A stretch of DNA of 20,427 bases from JBBQHM01 sp038323965 (GCA_038323965.1 JBBQHM010000033.1:1-20427), one strand, 5' to 3'. Positions 7,216-16,031 are shown, numbered from the stretch's first letter. The notes: generated by a model from the letters alone, not told the origin. Numbers and translations: made by a program.

Positions 7216-8529
7216 GTGTCTGAGGCTCAACATTCGTTAGGTAAAACGGCAACCATTAGTGGCTCGGCGCTCCACACCGGCGCCAAGGTAACGCTGAAGC
7301 TGCAGCCGGCGCCGGTGGATCACGGCTTCAAATTTAAACGCAAGGATCTGACGGACGAACCGACAATCGATGCCACGATCGCCAACCTAAAGACAGTCGA
7401 ACGCTCGACGACAATCGGTGAAGGATCGGTGCGGGTGCACACGGTCGAGCATGTCCTTTCCGCACTCAGCGCCATGGGAGTGGACAACGCGATCATCGAA
7501 ATGGATGCGAACGAACCGCCTATCGGCGATGGCAGTGCGAAGATGTACGTGGAGGCGATCAACAAGGCTGGGATCGTCGCGCAGGATGCACCTCGCCATT
7601 ACTTCGAGGTGCGGGAGCCGATGCACATCGAGGCAAAAAACGGGTCGCTGCTCATCGTTTTGCCGGATCCGAAATTCCGGATCTCGTGCACGCAGGCCGG
7701 ACCGCAGAATCGTTTTACACAATTCTTTTCGACCGAGATCACGCCGTCAGTTTACGAGCGGGAAATCGCGAACGCGCGCACGTTTGTTTACTACGAAGAT
7801 GTGCAGCCGTTGATGGAGAAAAATCTGATCAAGGGCGGAAGCCTGGAGAACGCGGTGGTGATTCGCGGCGAGTCGGTGCTGAGCAAGGAACCGCTACGAT
7901 TTGCCGATGAATTCGTGCGGCACAAAATCCTCGATATCATCGGCGATCTCGCGCTTTGTGGCACGCGCATTCTCGGACATGTGATCGCAGTAAAGCCTGG
8001 CCACGGGGTCAACGCCGAGCTCTCACGCGCGTTGAAACGTGAACATTCGCGCGTGGTCGCGACAGCAGTCACGCGGCAGGTTCCGGTCGGGGACGGCGGG
8101 CTCGATACGCGGCAAGTCATGGAGATACTGCCTCATCGTTTCCCATTCCTGATGGTCGACCGCATCCTCGCGTTTGAGGGAGACCTGAAAGTTGTCGGGA
8201 TTAAAACGGTGTCGATCAACGAGCCGTTTTTCCAGGGTCACTTTCCGGGCCATCCGGTTATGCCCGGCGTCCTTCAGGTGGAGGCGATGGCGCAGGTCGC
8301 AAGCATTCTGTTGATGAAACTCTCGAAAAGCGCGAGTCGCATTGGCTATTTCATGAGCGCCGACGAGGTGAAATTCCGCAAGCCGGTTTTCCCCGGTGAC
8401 ACGCTTTATATTCATGCGGAAATCACCAAATCGCGCGGCAATCGCATGGCAAAGGCATCGTGCAAATGCGTGGTGAATGACGCGGTCGTCTCGGAAGGCG
8501 ACCTGATGTTCACGTTCCTCGATAAATGA
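7216..8529 (+). CDS. lpxC/fabZ: bifunctional UDP-3-O-acyl-GlcNAc deacetylase / (3R)-hydroxyacyl-ACP dehydratase (LpxC-FabZ fusion)
   Basis: A 437-residue fusion. Residues 1-285 are LpxC, the zinc deacetylase committing UDP-acyl-GlcNAc to lipid A. Zinc ligands His79 (TVEHVLSAL), His236 and Asp240 (RHKILDIIGD) are present, with Glu78 and His263 (KPGHGVN) as catalytic residues, close to E. coli numbering. Residues 297-437 are FabZ, the fatty-acid-synthesis dehydratase: LPHRFPFLMVDR (305-316), then GHFPGHPVMPGVLQVEAMAQ (341-360) with catalytic His342 and Glu356. Both halves look active. Such fusions are known in Bacteroidota and in the Verrucomicrobiota-Chlamydiota group; the two enzymes draw on the same hydroxyacyl-ACP pool. 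It overlaps lpxA by four bases (ATGA). The start is GTG at 7216 without a Shine-Dalgarno sequence. Confidence 0.97.
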   Translation: MSEAQHSLGKTATISGSALHTGAKVTLKLQPAPVDHGFKFKRKDLTDEPTIDATIANLKTVERSTTIGEGSVRVHTVEHVLSALSAMGVDNAIIEMDANEPPIGDGSAKMYVEAINKAGIVAQDAPRHYFEVREPMHIEAKNGSLLIVLPDPKFRISCTQAGPQNRFTQFFSTEITPSVYEREIANARTFVYYEDVQPLMEKNLIKGGSLENAVVIRGESVLSKEPLRFADEFVRHKILDIIGDLALCGTRILGHVIAVKPGHGVNAELSRALKREHSRVVATAVTRQVPVGDGGLDTRQVMEILPHRFPFLMVDRILAFEGDLKVVGIKTVSINEPFFQGHFPGHPVMPGVLQVEAMAQVASILLMKLSKSASRIGYFMSADEVKFRKPVFPGDTLYIHAEITKSRGNRMAKASCKCVVNDAVVSEGDLMFTFLDK

Positions 8530-9305
8530 GCGAGACGCAGATTCATCCGACCGCAATCGTGGACGCGGCGGCGGAGATCGGCGCCGGGACAGTGATCGGG
8601 CCTTATTGCATTGTTGGTTCGGGCGTCGTGCTCGGAGCGGAGTGTTGGCTGCAAAATCATGTCACTCTTGCCGGTCCGATGACGGCAGGCCCGCGTAATA
8701 AATTTTATGCGTCCTGCTCGATCGGACAGCAGTCACAGGACCTCAAATATTTGGGCGAGCCGACCTACCTCGAGGTTGGTAGTGAAAACACATTTCGCGA
8801 ATTCTGCACGGTCAATCGGAGCACGTCGGCTGAAGGAAAAACGCGGATTGGCAACTGCGGAAACTTTCTCGCCTATAGCCACATCGGACACGACTGCACC
8901 GTAGGAAATTCCGTGGTGTTTTCGAACAACGGCACCCTGGCCGGTCACGTGCAGGTGGGCGACAACGCGGTGATGGGAGGACTTACCGCCGTGCATCAAT
9001 TCTGCCGGCTGGGCCGATTCGCAATCACCGGAGGCTGCTCGAAAATCGTGCAAGACGTCCCGCCGTTTATGATCGCGGACGGCAACCCCGCGGAGATTCG
9101 CGGAATTAATCTGGTGGGAATGGAACGGAACGGTTTTACCCTGGAGACGGTGAAGCAAATCAAGGAAGCGTTCCGGCTTTTCTTCCGATCGAAACTGAAT
9201 ACGCGCCAGGCGCTCGAAGCCGCGCGGAAAGATTTGCCTCAGTCGCCCGAGATCACGCAAATCATCGAATTTATCGAGTCGAGTCAGCGCGGGATTATTC
9301 GTTAG
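8526..9305 (+). CDS. lpxA: acyl-ACP--UDP-N-acetylglucosamine O-acyltransferase
   Basis: Transfers a (3R)-hydroxyacyl chain from ACP to UDP-GlcNAc, the first step of lipid A synthesis, upstream of LpxC. The 259-residue protein has hexapeptide repeats (left-handed beta helix) over about 5-185 and an alpha-helical C-terminal domain. YSHIGHDCTVGN contains the catalytic His122 (His125 in E. coli). GGLTAVHQFC (151-160) and VQDVPPFMIADGNPAE (175-190) are family landmarks. Gly170 aligns with E. coli Gly173, the acyl-chain ruler, which hints at a long (C14-like) chain; this is inference. Its ATG overlaps the lpxC-fabZ stop, so translation is probably coupled. Its TAG stop overlaps the stop of the convergent gene on the minus strand. 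Confidence 0.97.
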   Translation: MSETQIHPTAIVDAAAEIGAGTVIGPYCIVGSGVVLGAECWLQNHVTLAGPMTAGPRNKFYASCSIGQQSQDLKYLGEPTYLEVGSENTFREFCTVNRSTSAEGKTRIGNCGNFLAYSHIGHDCTVGNSVVFSNNGTLAGHVQVGDNAVMGGLTAVHQFCRLGRFAITGGCSKIVQDVPPFMIADGNPAEIRGINLVGMERNGFTLETVKQIKEAFRLFFRSKLNTRQALEAARKDLPQSPEITQIIEFIESSQRGIIR

Positions 9306-10885
9306 CGCTTCCGCGGAGTGGCGGCCGGCGACGACGCTTTCGGAGCGATTTCCTGCTCTAGTTTTTGCAGCAAAGGCAACGCCGGCGAGCTGCTGACAAT
9401 GCGTGAAACGCTGCGGATCAAATCGAGCGCCCGTTTCGATTTCCCGAGTCGAATCCACGCGTCCGATTCTTCGAGGACGACCCTGACGATATCGTCACGG
9501 CTGGAGTAAGTCGCGCGTGCTTGAGCGAAAAGTGTAGTCGCGACCAGCAAATTTCCCTCGCGCGCTTCCATCGAGGCGATGTCTTCAATCATGGCGCCGT
9601 TGCGCGAGCGCGCGGCAAACTGGCGCGCGAGCTGGCGGAATTCCGGCGCCGGCTTGGAAACATTTTGCACCGCGAAATCGTGATATTGCTTCCACGATTG
9701 CGGGCCGCGCGCACCGTCGCGGCGTGCCTCGAGCTGCGTCCAGTTGGTGTAAGGGCGGTAGAGTGGATCGCCGATCATGACGCTCATCCAGGAGAGAACG
9801 TGCGTCGCCATGTAGGCGCTTTCGGCGAAGGTAAAACCGTGCAGGAGCCGATCGTTCAGCAGATCGAGCTCCGTGGTTAACTGCAGATACGGCTCGTAAA
9901 CATTTCCGAGCGTGACGGCGGCACCACGCATGAGAAGCGGCGCACACCAATTTGCGCTTGGATCGCGCAACGTGCTCGCGCTGTAGGAATGGATGTGAAC
10001 GGCGATCGCACCCGGGGTGAAGCGAAAGCCCGATTGCGTAAACGCGCCGCTAAGATGATCGGCATACCAACCGTAATACAGGGCGCAATCGCTGATCGGA
10101 TAGCCGTCCGGAAACAGCTGCGGCGTGTCGTCAAACACTGCGGGCACACCGGCCTTGTGCAATTGCTGCAAGATTTCATTCATCCACTTGTCGCCGATTT
10201 GCAGTCCGCCGCTCGTGTTATGCGCGCCATCAATGAAGGCGCGGCCCCAGAGCCCGGTCTTTTCGGCCGCGATCGCGTCGGTGATCATCCCGCGAACGAC
10301 TGCGGCAGTCGGCGCATCGAGCCGGCAGACGAGAAGAAGCGGCGCATCGCTGAATTCCGCGATCGAGCGGAAGTCGCGATAATATGGGTTGTTGAGGGCG
10401 CCGGAAATCTGGCGCGAGTAAATCCCGACTGTCGCGAGCTCGGAATCGACGGAGGAGTCATTGCGATTACCGATTGGTCCCTGCCCCGGGACGTCTCCTT
10501 CGTAACCGGTGGCGGCGCGAATTTTTAGCGGCACACCCTTGATGACGGCGACAAAACGCACGGTGCTGCTGAGCACTTTCTCGGTGCCATCGTCCCCACT
10601 TCGCGTTTTCCACCAATGCCTTTCCTTGAAGGCGGCTCGAACCGGCTCGGCAATCGTGCTGTCGTACTGGTCACGCGAAATTTCTTCTTCGCTCGAGCAG
10701 TCGAGCGCCACGAGATGATCGCGCGGAATGTTGCGCTTTTGCGCGTAGAACTTGGCGAGCTCGACCGAGTCCGGCGTGTTCTTATTAAAAAGAATGATCG
10801 TCGCGTCAGGCAGCGACTGCTCGCTCCGCGCCATTGCGGTCGCGAGGACAAAAGTCGCCAGCGCGACGATGCGTATCCGCATCAT
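9302..10885 (-). CDS. secreted TIGR03790-type protein of unknown function
   Basis: 527 residues, with a signal peptide (MRIRIVALATFVLATAMARS, cleavage near 21-24). The body matches what I know as the TIGR03790 family, found in Verrucomicrobiota, Planctomycetota and related bacteria. Recognisable stretches include ILFNKNTPDSVELAKFYAQKRNIP near the N-terminus, FVAVIKGVPLKI, GLWGRAFIDGAH, ALYYGWYADH, GAIAVHIHSYSA and HVLSWMSVMIGDPLYRPY. The last 100 residues are helical and TPR-like (ATTLFAQARATYSSRDDI, then WIRLGKSKRALDLI). No catalytic role is established; the many conserved Asp/His/Gly loops suggest an extracytoplasmic enzyme or binding protein. Its start overlaps the stop of the PhnP-like gene (ATGA), and its stop overlaps that of lpxA. 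Two adjacent ATGs (10885 and 10882) are possible starts. Confidence 0.82.
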   Translation of the reverse strand: MMRIRIVALATFVLATAMARSEQSLPDATIILFNKNTPDSVELAKFYAQKRNIPRDHLVALDCSSEEEISRDQYDSTIAEPVRAAFKERHWWKTRSGDDGTEKVLSSTVRFVAVIKGVPLKIRAATGYEGDVPGQGPIGNRNDSSVDSELATVGIYSRQISGALNNPYYRDFRSIAEFSDAPLLLVCRLDAPTAAVVRGMITDAIAAEKTGLWGRAFIDGAHNTSGGLQIGDKWMNEILQQLHKAGVPAVFDDTPQLFPDGYPISDCALYYGWYADHLSGAFTQSGFRFTPGAIAVHIHSYSASTLRDPSANWCAPLLMRGAAVTLGNVYEPYLQLTTELDLLNDRLLHGFTFAESAYMATHVLSWMSVMIGDPLYRPYTNWTQLEARRDGARGPQSWKQYHDFAVQNVSKPAPEFRQLARQFAARSRNGAMIEDIASMEAREGNLLVATTLFAQARATYSSRDDIVRVVLEESDAWIRLGKSKRALDLIRSVSRIVSSSPALPLLQKLEQEIAPKASSPAATPRKR

Positions 10886-11667
10886 TGAAATTCCAGACGC
10901 AAACCGTCGTAGGCGATGCGCACATTTTTTGGTAGACGGGCCTCATCGGATTGCGCGAGCTCATGACTGATGTGCGTGAAATAAGTTTCGCGCGGTTGCA
11001 CGCGCGCGGCGACTGCGATGGCCTGTTCGACGCTAAGATGCGTGGGATGCGGTTTGTCGCGCAACGCATCGACGATCAGCGCGTGCACTCCGTGAATTTT
11101 AGCGGCGATCGTGTCAGGCACCGCACTGCAATCGCTCAGGTAAGCGGCAAGTTTTTCGCCGCCCCGCGCCAAGAGATAACCATTTACCTCGGTGTTTCCG
11201 TGCGGCACCGGCAACGGCGTAATCGAAGTATTCCCAAGTTCGAAAGGGCCGTCGACGACATGCGGCTCCGGTTTCAAATAACCGGGAAATGGATTTAAGC
11301 CTTTGAAGGCAAACTCAAATACGCGCTGCAAATCGCGCATGGTATCGGCCGACGCATAGACCGGCATGGAACCGCGCGCGTGCGAGAATCGACGGAGGTC
11401 GTCGAAGCCCATGATGTGATCGGTGTGAGAATGGGTGAAGACCACGGCATCGACGCGCCGTATATCTGCGCGCAGCGCCTGCGTGCGAAAGTCAGTACCG
11501 GTGTCGACCACGAAAGAAGTCTCGGGCGTTTCGACGTAAATCGACGAGCGCAGCCGGGCGTCGCGCGGATCGCTGGATCGGCAAACATCGCAGTCGCATC
11601 CGATCATCGGCACCCCCTGCGAGGTGCCGGTCCCGAGGAATGTGACGGAAAGTTGAGCGTTGCTCAT
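10882..11667 (-). CDS. metallo-beta-lactamase-fold hydrolase, PhnP-like (phosphoribosyl 1,2-cyclic phosphodiesterase family)
   Basis: 261 residues, cytoplasmic. FLGTGTSQGVP (10-20) is the typical first strand. The metal site is THSHTDH (78-84: His79, His81, Asp83, His84) with His156, Asp179 and a C-terminal histidine (His232 or His235). GCDCDVC (Cys24, Cys26, Cys29) matches the extra structural zinc cluster known in PhnP. In E. coli PhnP opens the cyclic phosphate formed during phosphonate breakdown. No other phn gene is present here, so the physiological substrate may differ (for example another cyclic phosphodiester). The start is the ATG at 11667, which directly precedes the conserved core; the ATG at 11703 would add 12 unconserved residues. 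It lies divergent from recN (59 bases) and is probably translationally coupled to the secreted TIGR03790-type gene. Confidence 0.85.
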   Translation of the reverse strand: MSNAQLSVTFLGTGTSQGVPMIGCDCDVCRSSDPRDARLRSSIYVETPETSFVVDTGTDFRTQALRADIRRVDAVVFTHSHTDHIMGFDDLRRFSHARGSMPVYASADTMRDLQRVFEFAFKGLNPFPGYLKPEPHVVDGPFELGNTSITPLPVPHGNTEVNGYLLARGGEKLAAYLSDCSAVPDTIAAKIHGVHALIVDALRDKPHPTHLSVEQAIAVAARVQPRETYFTHISHELAQSDEARLPKNVRIAYDGLRLEFQ

Positions 11668-11726
11668 TGCATGCGGAAGATTCAAAAACGTCGCACTGTT
11701 CACCCGCAGCGATTAATCCTCAACCG

Positions 11727-13400
11727 ATGCCGGCCGTTCTCAGTTTATTGCGGATCAAGAATCTCGCGCTCGTCGACGATCTCGCGTGGGAAATTGCGCC
11801 GGGATTCACCGCGATCACGGGCGAAACCGGTGCCGGAAAATCGATCATCATCGGCGCGCTGCAGCTGCTGCTGGGCGAGCGCGCGGACAAATCACTGATC
11901 CGAACCGGAGCCGACGCCTGCACCGTGGAAGGGCTTTTTTCGGGCAATTCGCTCGCCCCGCTGGGTGAGCAGTTAGCAGAGAGCGGTGTCGAGATGAACG
12001 GCGAGGAGTTGATTGTGAAACGTTCGCTCGCCCTAAACGGAACAAATCGCCAATTCATTAATGGATCGCCGACGACGCTGGCAGTTTTGAAGCAGCTGGG
12101 CGATGAGCTCGTTGATCTCCACGGACCGCACGATCACCAGTCGCTCTTGTCGCCGCAACGCCAGCTCGGTCTCGTGGATGCTTACGCGCATGCGACCGAG
12201 GCGCGCGAGAAGTTCGCCGCGAAATTTCGAGAACTGCAACAGCTGATCGGGGAGCACGCCGCGCTGGACACGGCCGAGACGGCGCGCGCGCAGGAGCTCG
12301 AGTTGCTTCGTCATCAGATATCCGAGATTTCCGCGGCAAATCTGAGCGCGGCGGAAGAAGAAGAGATCGAATCGCGCTACAAGCTGGCCAGCAGCAGTAA
12401 ACGGCTCATCGAGCTTTCGAGCGGAATCAGCCACCAGCTTTCCGAGGATGATGCATCAATTCTAGCGCAGCTGGCCAACACGCAGCGCACGTTGCGCGAA
12501 CTGGAGAAGATCGATCCCGCAATGGCGCAACTCTCGTCCGCGCACGCCGCCGCCGTCGTGGAACTGTCCGAGATTTCGCGGACGCTCAGCGCCTACGTCG
12601 AAACACTCGACCTCGATGCGCAACAACTGGCGGCGTTGGAACAGCGCGTTTCGCTCTTTGAATCGTTGAAGCGAAAATATGGCGGCGCTGTCGCCGACGT
12701 CATTGCCTTCGGTGAGCAGGCCGCAGAGCGAATGCGCAAAATCGAAGGACGTGACGCCGAGCTCGAGCGCTTATCGAAAGCGATTGCAGTCACGCGGGCG
12801 GAACTTTTGCAGATGGGCGAGGCGCTGCGAAAAATGCGCGTAAAGTCCGCGCCGAAACTCGTGGAAACGGTTCGTAAAAATCTGCGCGATCTCGGCTTCC
12901 GGCAATCGCAATTCGAAGTGCAGATGACGGCGCTCGATGAACCGCGAGCTGACGGGACCGATGCCGTTGAGTTGCTATTTTCGCCCAATCCGGGTGAGCC
13001 GTTCAAGCCACTGCGCTCGATCGCTTCGAGTGGTGAAATCTCGCGTTTGATGCTGGCGATTAAATCGGCGCTGGCCGCCCAGGATGCGATTCCACTTTTG
13101 GTGTTTGATGAGATCGACGCCAACGTCGGCGGCGAAATAGCGCACGCGGTGGGCGCCCGCATGCGCGAACTCGGTGAGGATCATCAGGTCCTTTGCATCA
13201 CTCACCTTGCGCAGGTGGCTGCGGCGGCGACATCGCATTTCGTCGTGACGAAGGAAGTGGACGCTGGCCGGACGTTCTCGCGTCTGCGGGAAGTGAAAGG
13301 CAAAGCGCGCCGTGAAGAAATCGCGCGGATGCTTGGCGGAACGAGCGCGGAAGCGTTGAAACTCGCGGCAAGTTTATTGGCGCACGCGGAGGCTGGGTGA
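11727..13400 (+). CDS. recN: DNA repair protein RecN
   Basis: An SMC-like ATPase acting in double-strand-break repair with RecA. 557 residues, normal for the family. The N-terminal half of the head has LRIKNLALVDDL (8-19) and Walker A GETGAGKS (32-39), followed by VDLHGPHDHQSLL (129-141), a RecN hallmark. The middle (about 150-385) is Ala/Glu/Leu-rich coiled coil. The C-terminal head has the signature SSGEISRLMLAIKSAL (from 434), Walker B LLVFDEIDANVGG with Asp461-Glu462, and the switch CITHLAQVAA. The ATG at 11727 is chosen because conserved sequence begins at once; the open frame back to 11667 adds only unconserved residues. There is no Shine-Dalgarno sequence and no evident LexA box in the 59-base divergent region. 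Confidence 0.96.
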   Translation: MPAVLSLLRIKNLALVDDLAWEIAPGFTAITGETGAGKSIIIGALQLLLGERADKSLIRTGADACTVEGLFSGNSLAPLGEQLAESGVEMNGEELIVKRSLALNGTNRQFINGSPTTLAVLKQLGDELVDLHGPHDHQSLLSPQRQLGLVDAYAHATEAREKFAAKFRELQQLIGEHAALDTAETARAQELELLRHQISEISAANLSAAEEEEIESRYKLASSSKRLIELSSGISHQLSEDDASILAQLANTQRTLRELEKIDPAMAQLSSAHAAAVVELSEISRTLSAYVETLDLDAQQLAALEQRVSLFESLKRKYGGAVADVIAFGEQAAERMRKIEGRDAELERLSKAIAVTRAELLQMGEALRKMRVKSAPKLVETVRKNLRDLGFRQSQFEVQMTALDEPRADGTDAVELLFSPNPGEPFKPLRSIASSGEISRLMLAIKSALAAQDAIPLLVFDEIDANVGGEIAHAVGARMRELGEDHQVLCITHLAQVAAAATSHFVVTKEVDAGRTFSRLREVKGKARREEIARMLGGTSAEALKLAASLLAHAEAG

Positions 13401-13449
13401 AAATTCGTTCCGGCTGGCCGGTGTCGGCCGCCAGAGCTATAAACTAGCC

Positions 13450-14778
13450 GTGCTTAATTACATCTGGCTCGCGCTTATCGTCCTCGCCGTCGCGATCGGC
13501 GGCGCCACGAACCATATCAAGGAGCTGACCGACGGTGCCTTCGACGGGGCGAAAACAGCGGTGACGATCGCCCTGGGTCTCGTCGGCATCATGGCGCTCT
13601 GGCTTGGGCTGATGCGGCTCGCGGAACGCGCCGGCCTGGTGCAACGCATCGCCCGATTTCTTCAACCGCTGCTGCGACGGCTTTTTCCGGACGTGCCAGC
13701 TGAGCATCCGGCCATGGGTGCGATGGTGATGAACATGGCGGCGAATATGCTCGGTCTGGGCAACGCGGCGACACCGCTCGGACTGCGCGCAATGCGTGAC
13801 TTGGAAAGGCTGAATCCGCACCCCGGCACCGCCACAAATGCGATGTGCACCTTCCTCGCGATCAACACCGCATCAGTGCAGCTAATTCCAACAACGGCAA
13901 TCGCGATTCTGGCCGCGGCTGGATCAACGCGACCGACTTCGATCGTGGGAACGGCGCTATTGGCGACGCTCTGCGCGGCCAGCGTAGCGATCATCACCGC
14001 GAAATTATTGGAGAAACTTCCGTGGTTTCGCGTCGACCAGCCAGAGACGCACGGCGCCGTGCTTTCGAATAACGAAGTTGCACCCAGCTTTGACGTTGAA
14101 ACATTGTCGGAACCTCCGCGGAAGCCCGGTGCAATCGCAACCATCGCGATTTATGCGCTGCTGCTTTTCTTCCTCGCGCTCTTTGTTCGGCTGGTCTGGC
14201 CAGTGTTATTCGGCCAGGCGCTGCCGGAGAATGCCGGGAACGGCTTCGTCCGCAGTGTCAACGCGCTGTCGATTCTTGCGATCCCTTTTCTGCTGAGCTT
14301 TTTTCCGCTCTACGCCGCGGGGCGAGGCGTGAAAGTTTACGAGGAATTCGTGGAAGGAGCGAAGGAAGGATTCAACGTTATCCTGCGCATCATCCCATTT
14401 CTCGTGGCGATGCTGGTCGCGATTGGAATGTTCAAGGGTGCCGGCGGCATCGACCTGCTCACGCGTGCGCTCACCCCGATCCTGGCACCGCTGCACTTCC
14501 CGCCCGATTTATTACCGCTCGCCTTGATGCGTCCGCTGAGCGGTAGCGCTACGCTTGCGCTCCTGACGGACGTCATCCATCGGCTTGGACCGGAAAATAT
14601 CGTGAGTCTGACCGCGGCGACGCTTTATGGCAGCACGGAAACAACCTTTTACGTCGCGGCGGTTTACTTCGGTTCCGTCGGCATAAAACGGACGCGTCAT
14701 GCCATTCCAGCGGGGCTATTGGCCGATCTGACTGGAATTATTGCCTCGGTGATTATCTGTCGCGTGGTCCTCGGTTAG
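13450..14778 (+). CDS. SpmA-SpmB fusion, nucleoside-recognition/gate domain membrane protein
   Basis: 442 residues, polytopic inner-membrane protein with about ten hydrophobic segments. Residues 1-190 match spore maturation protein A, including MVMNMAANMLGLGNAATPLG (92-111) and FLAINTASVQLIP (135-147). Residues 220-442 match SpmB, including EGAKEGFNVILRIIPFLVA (302-320), RPLSGSA (361-367) and GSTETTFYVAAVYFGSVGIK (394-413). A polar linker (about 192-228) joins them. In Bacillus the two are separate genes acting in spore core dehydration; in non-sporulating bacteria they are widespread and the role is unknown, possibly solute transport. The start is GTG at 13450, with TATAAA at 13438-13443 and no ribosome-binding site. 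It stands 49 bases after recN; a short GC hairpin (13416-13429) lies in the gap. Confidence 0.9.
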   Translation: MLNYIWLALIVLAVAIGGATNHIKELTDGAFDGAKTAVTIALGLVGIMALWLGLMRLAERAGLVQRIARFLQPLLRRLFPDVPAEHPAMGAMVMNMAANMLGLGNAATPLGLRAMRDLERLNPHPGTATNAMCTFLAINTASVQLIPTTAIAILAAAGSTRPTSIVGTALLATLCAASVAIITAKLLEKLPWFRVDQPETHGAVLSNNEVAPSFDVETLSEPPRKPGAIATIAIYALLLFFLALFVRLVWPVLFGQALPENAGNGFVRSVNALSILAIPFLLSFFPLYAAGRGVKVYEEFVEGAKEGFNVILRIIPFLVAMLVAIGMFKGAGGIDLLTRALTPILAPLHFPPDLLPLALMRPLSGSATLALLTDVIHRLGPENIVSLTAATLYGSTETTFYVAAVYFGSVGIKRTRHAIPAGLLADLTGIIASVIICRVVLG

Positions 14779-14849
14779 AGAATACCTAACGACTTTTGCA
14801 TTTTTACCTCGCCAGCCGTCCCTCTTAAATTTTATCGTCCCCCAATCGG

Positions 14850-16031
14850 ATGATTCAGCGCGACTATCTCATAATTGGAGCGGGCATTGGGGGCAGCAGT
14901 GTTTGTGAAGGAATTCGCAAACACGACAAACGCGGCTCGGTGACACTCGTCGGTGCGGAAACTTTTTACCCTTACAAAAGGTGGATACTCTCCAAGAGTT
15001 TCCTGCGCGAGAAGCATCCCGCGATGAAGAAAATGCCGACGCTCGACGAGCAGTGGTATCAGTCGCACAAGATCGAGGCGCGCCTCGGCACCACGGTGAC
15101 GCAGGTGAATATCGACCGTCGCGTGGCGGTCCTTGGGAATGGCGAAAGTATCGAATTTAATAAAGCGTGTCTCGCGATGGGCAGCCGTCCGGCGCGGCCG
15201 ATGGTGGCAGGGACGGCTCTCGGGAATGTGATTTATATGCGCAGCGTCCGCGACGCTCTCGCGCTGCGGGAAATGGCTGATCTCGAGAAGACGGTCATCG
15301 TCATCGGCGGCGGTCTGCTGGCCTGCGAGGTCGCGGCCAGCCTGCGTGGGATGAAAATGAAAGTGACGCTCATGCATCGCCACGAGTCCTTGCTAAATCG
15401 CTATCTGGATCGCGAAACCGGCACATGGCTCACCGGATATTTCGCCAAGCATGGAGTCACTTTGTTACTGAACGAAAGCCTCAACGGTTTTGAGGGCAAA
15501 ACTGTCCTGCGCAACATCCAGACCAAAAGTGGTAATCGCGTTGCCGCCGGACTTGCGGTCGTGGCCTGCGGCGCCGAGCCGAATCTCGATCTTGTCCGCA
15601 ACACGCCGTTATCGGGTCCGCACGGATCGCCTGTTACCGAATATTTGGAGACCGAAGAAAAAGGCATCTACGCGATTGGCGACCTCGCTTTCTACCCCGA
15701 CCGGATCATGGGTGGCGTCCGCCGGCAGGCGCACTGGGAAAATGCACGCGAACAAGGCCTGGTGGCTGGTGCAAATATGACCGGCAAAAAGCGCCAGCGC
15801 TACGAACAGGTTCCCTACTTCTGGACGGAGATGTTCGACCTCCATTTTCATTTCGTCGGCGACTTCAGCCTGCAGCCAAGTCGCGTGGCCCTCGATGGGA
15901 CCTACGCGAAAAAGAAATTCAAGGCGCGCTATTACCAGGGCGAGAAGCTTCGCGGCATCCTGATGTGCGGCGCGTCCGAGCGCGAAGTGGAGAACGCAAA
16001 AGGTGAACTCCGGACAGCGCTCGGGAAATAA
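14850..16031 (+). CDS. FAD/NAD(P)-dependent oxidoreductase, ferredoxin/rubredoxin reductase-like
   Basis: 393 residues, cytoplasmic flavoprotein of the two-dinucleotide-binding fold. The FAD Rossmann motif is IIGAGIGGSS (8-17), the NAD(P) motif VIGGGLLACE (151-160), and the second FAD motif GIYAIGDLA (272-280). QAHWENAREQG (293-303) and PYFWTEMFDLHFHFVGD (322-338) correspond to regions seen in putidaredoxin/ferredoxin-type reductases and AIF-like proteins, so the electron acceptor is probably a small iron-sulfur or rubredoxin protein. No such partner is encoded in the window. Lys43, in PYKRWILSK, lies where this group places an active-site Lys near the flavin. The gene follows a 71-base gap; TTTACC (14803) and TAAATT (14826) with a 17-base spacer form a weak promoter candidate. 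There is no Shine-Dalgarno sequence. Confidence 0.85.
   Translation: MIQRDYLIIGAGIGGSSVCEGIRKHDKRGSVTLVGAETFYPYKRWILSKSFLREKHPAMKKMPTLDEQWYQSHKIEARLGTTVTQVNIDRRVAVLGNGESIEFNKACLAMGSRPARPMVAGTALGNVIYMRSVRDALALREMADLEKTVIVIGGGLLACEVAASLRGMKMKVTLMHRHESLLNRYLDRETGTWLTGYFAKHGVTLLLNESLNGFEGKTVLRNIQTKSGNRVAAGLAVVACGAEPNLDLVRNTPLSGPHGSPVTEYLETEEKGIYAIGDLAFYPDRIMGGVRRQAHWENAREQGLVAGANMTGKKRQRYEQVPYFWTEMFDLHFHFVGDFSLQPSRVALDGTYAKKKFKARYYQGEKLRGILMCGASEREVENAKGELRTALGK

Noticed and set aside
8023..8556. 177-codon minus-strand frame
   Set aside because: Shadow of the FabZ half of the fusion; no recognisable motif.
11668..11703. Upstream ATG (11703) for the PhnP-like protein and upstream frame (11667) for RecN
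   Set aside because: Both additions are unconserved and would make the divergent genes overlap; the internal ATGs start at the conserved cores.
13416..13429. Hairpin GGCCG-GTGT-CGGCC between recN and the SpmA-SpmB gene as a terminator
   Set aside because: A stem of five base pairs without a T-run is too weak to call.
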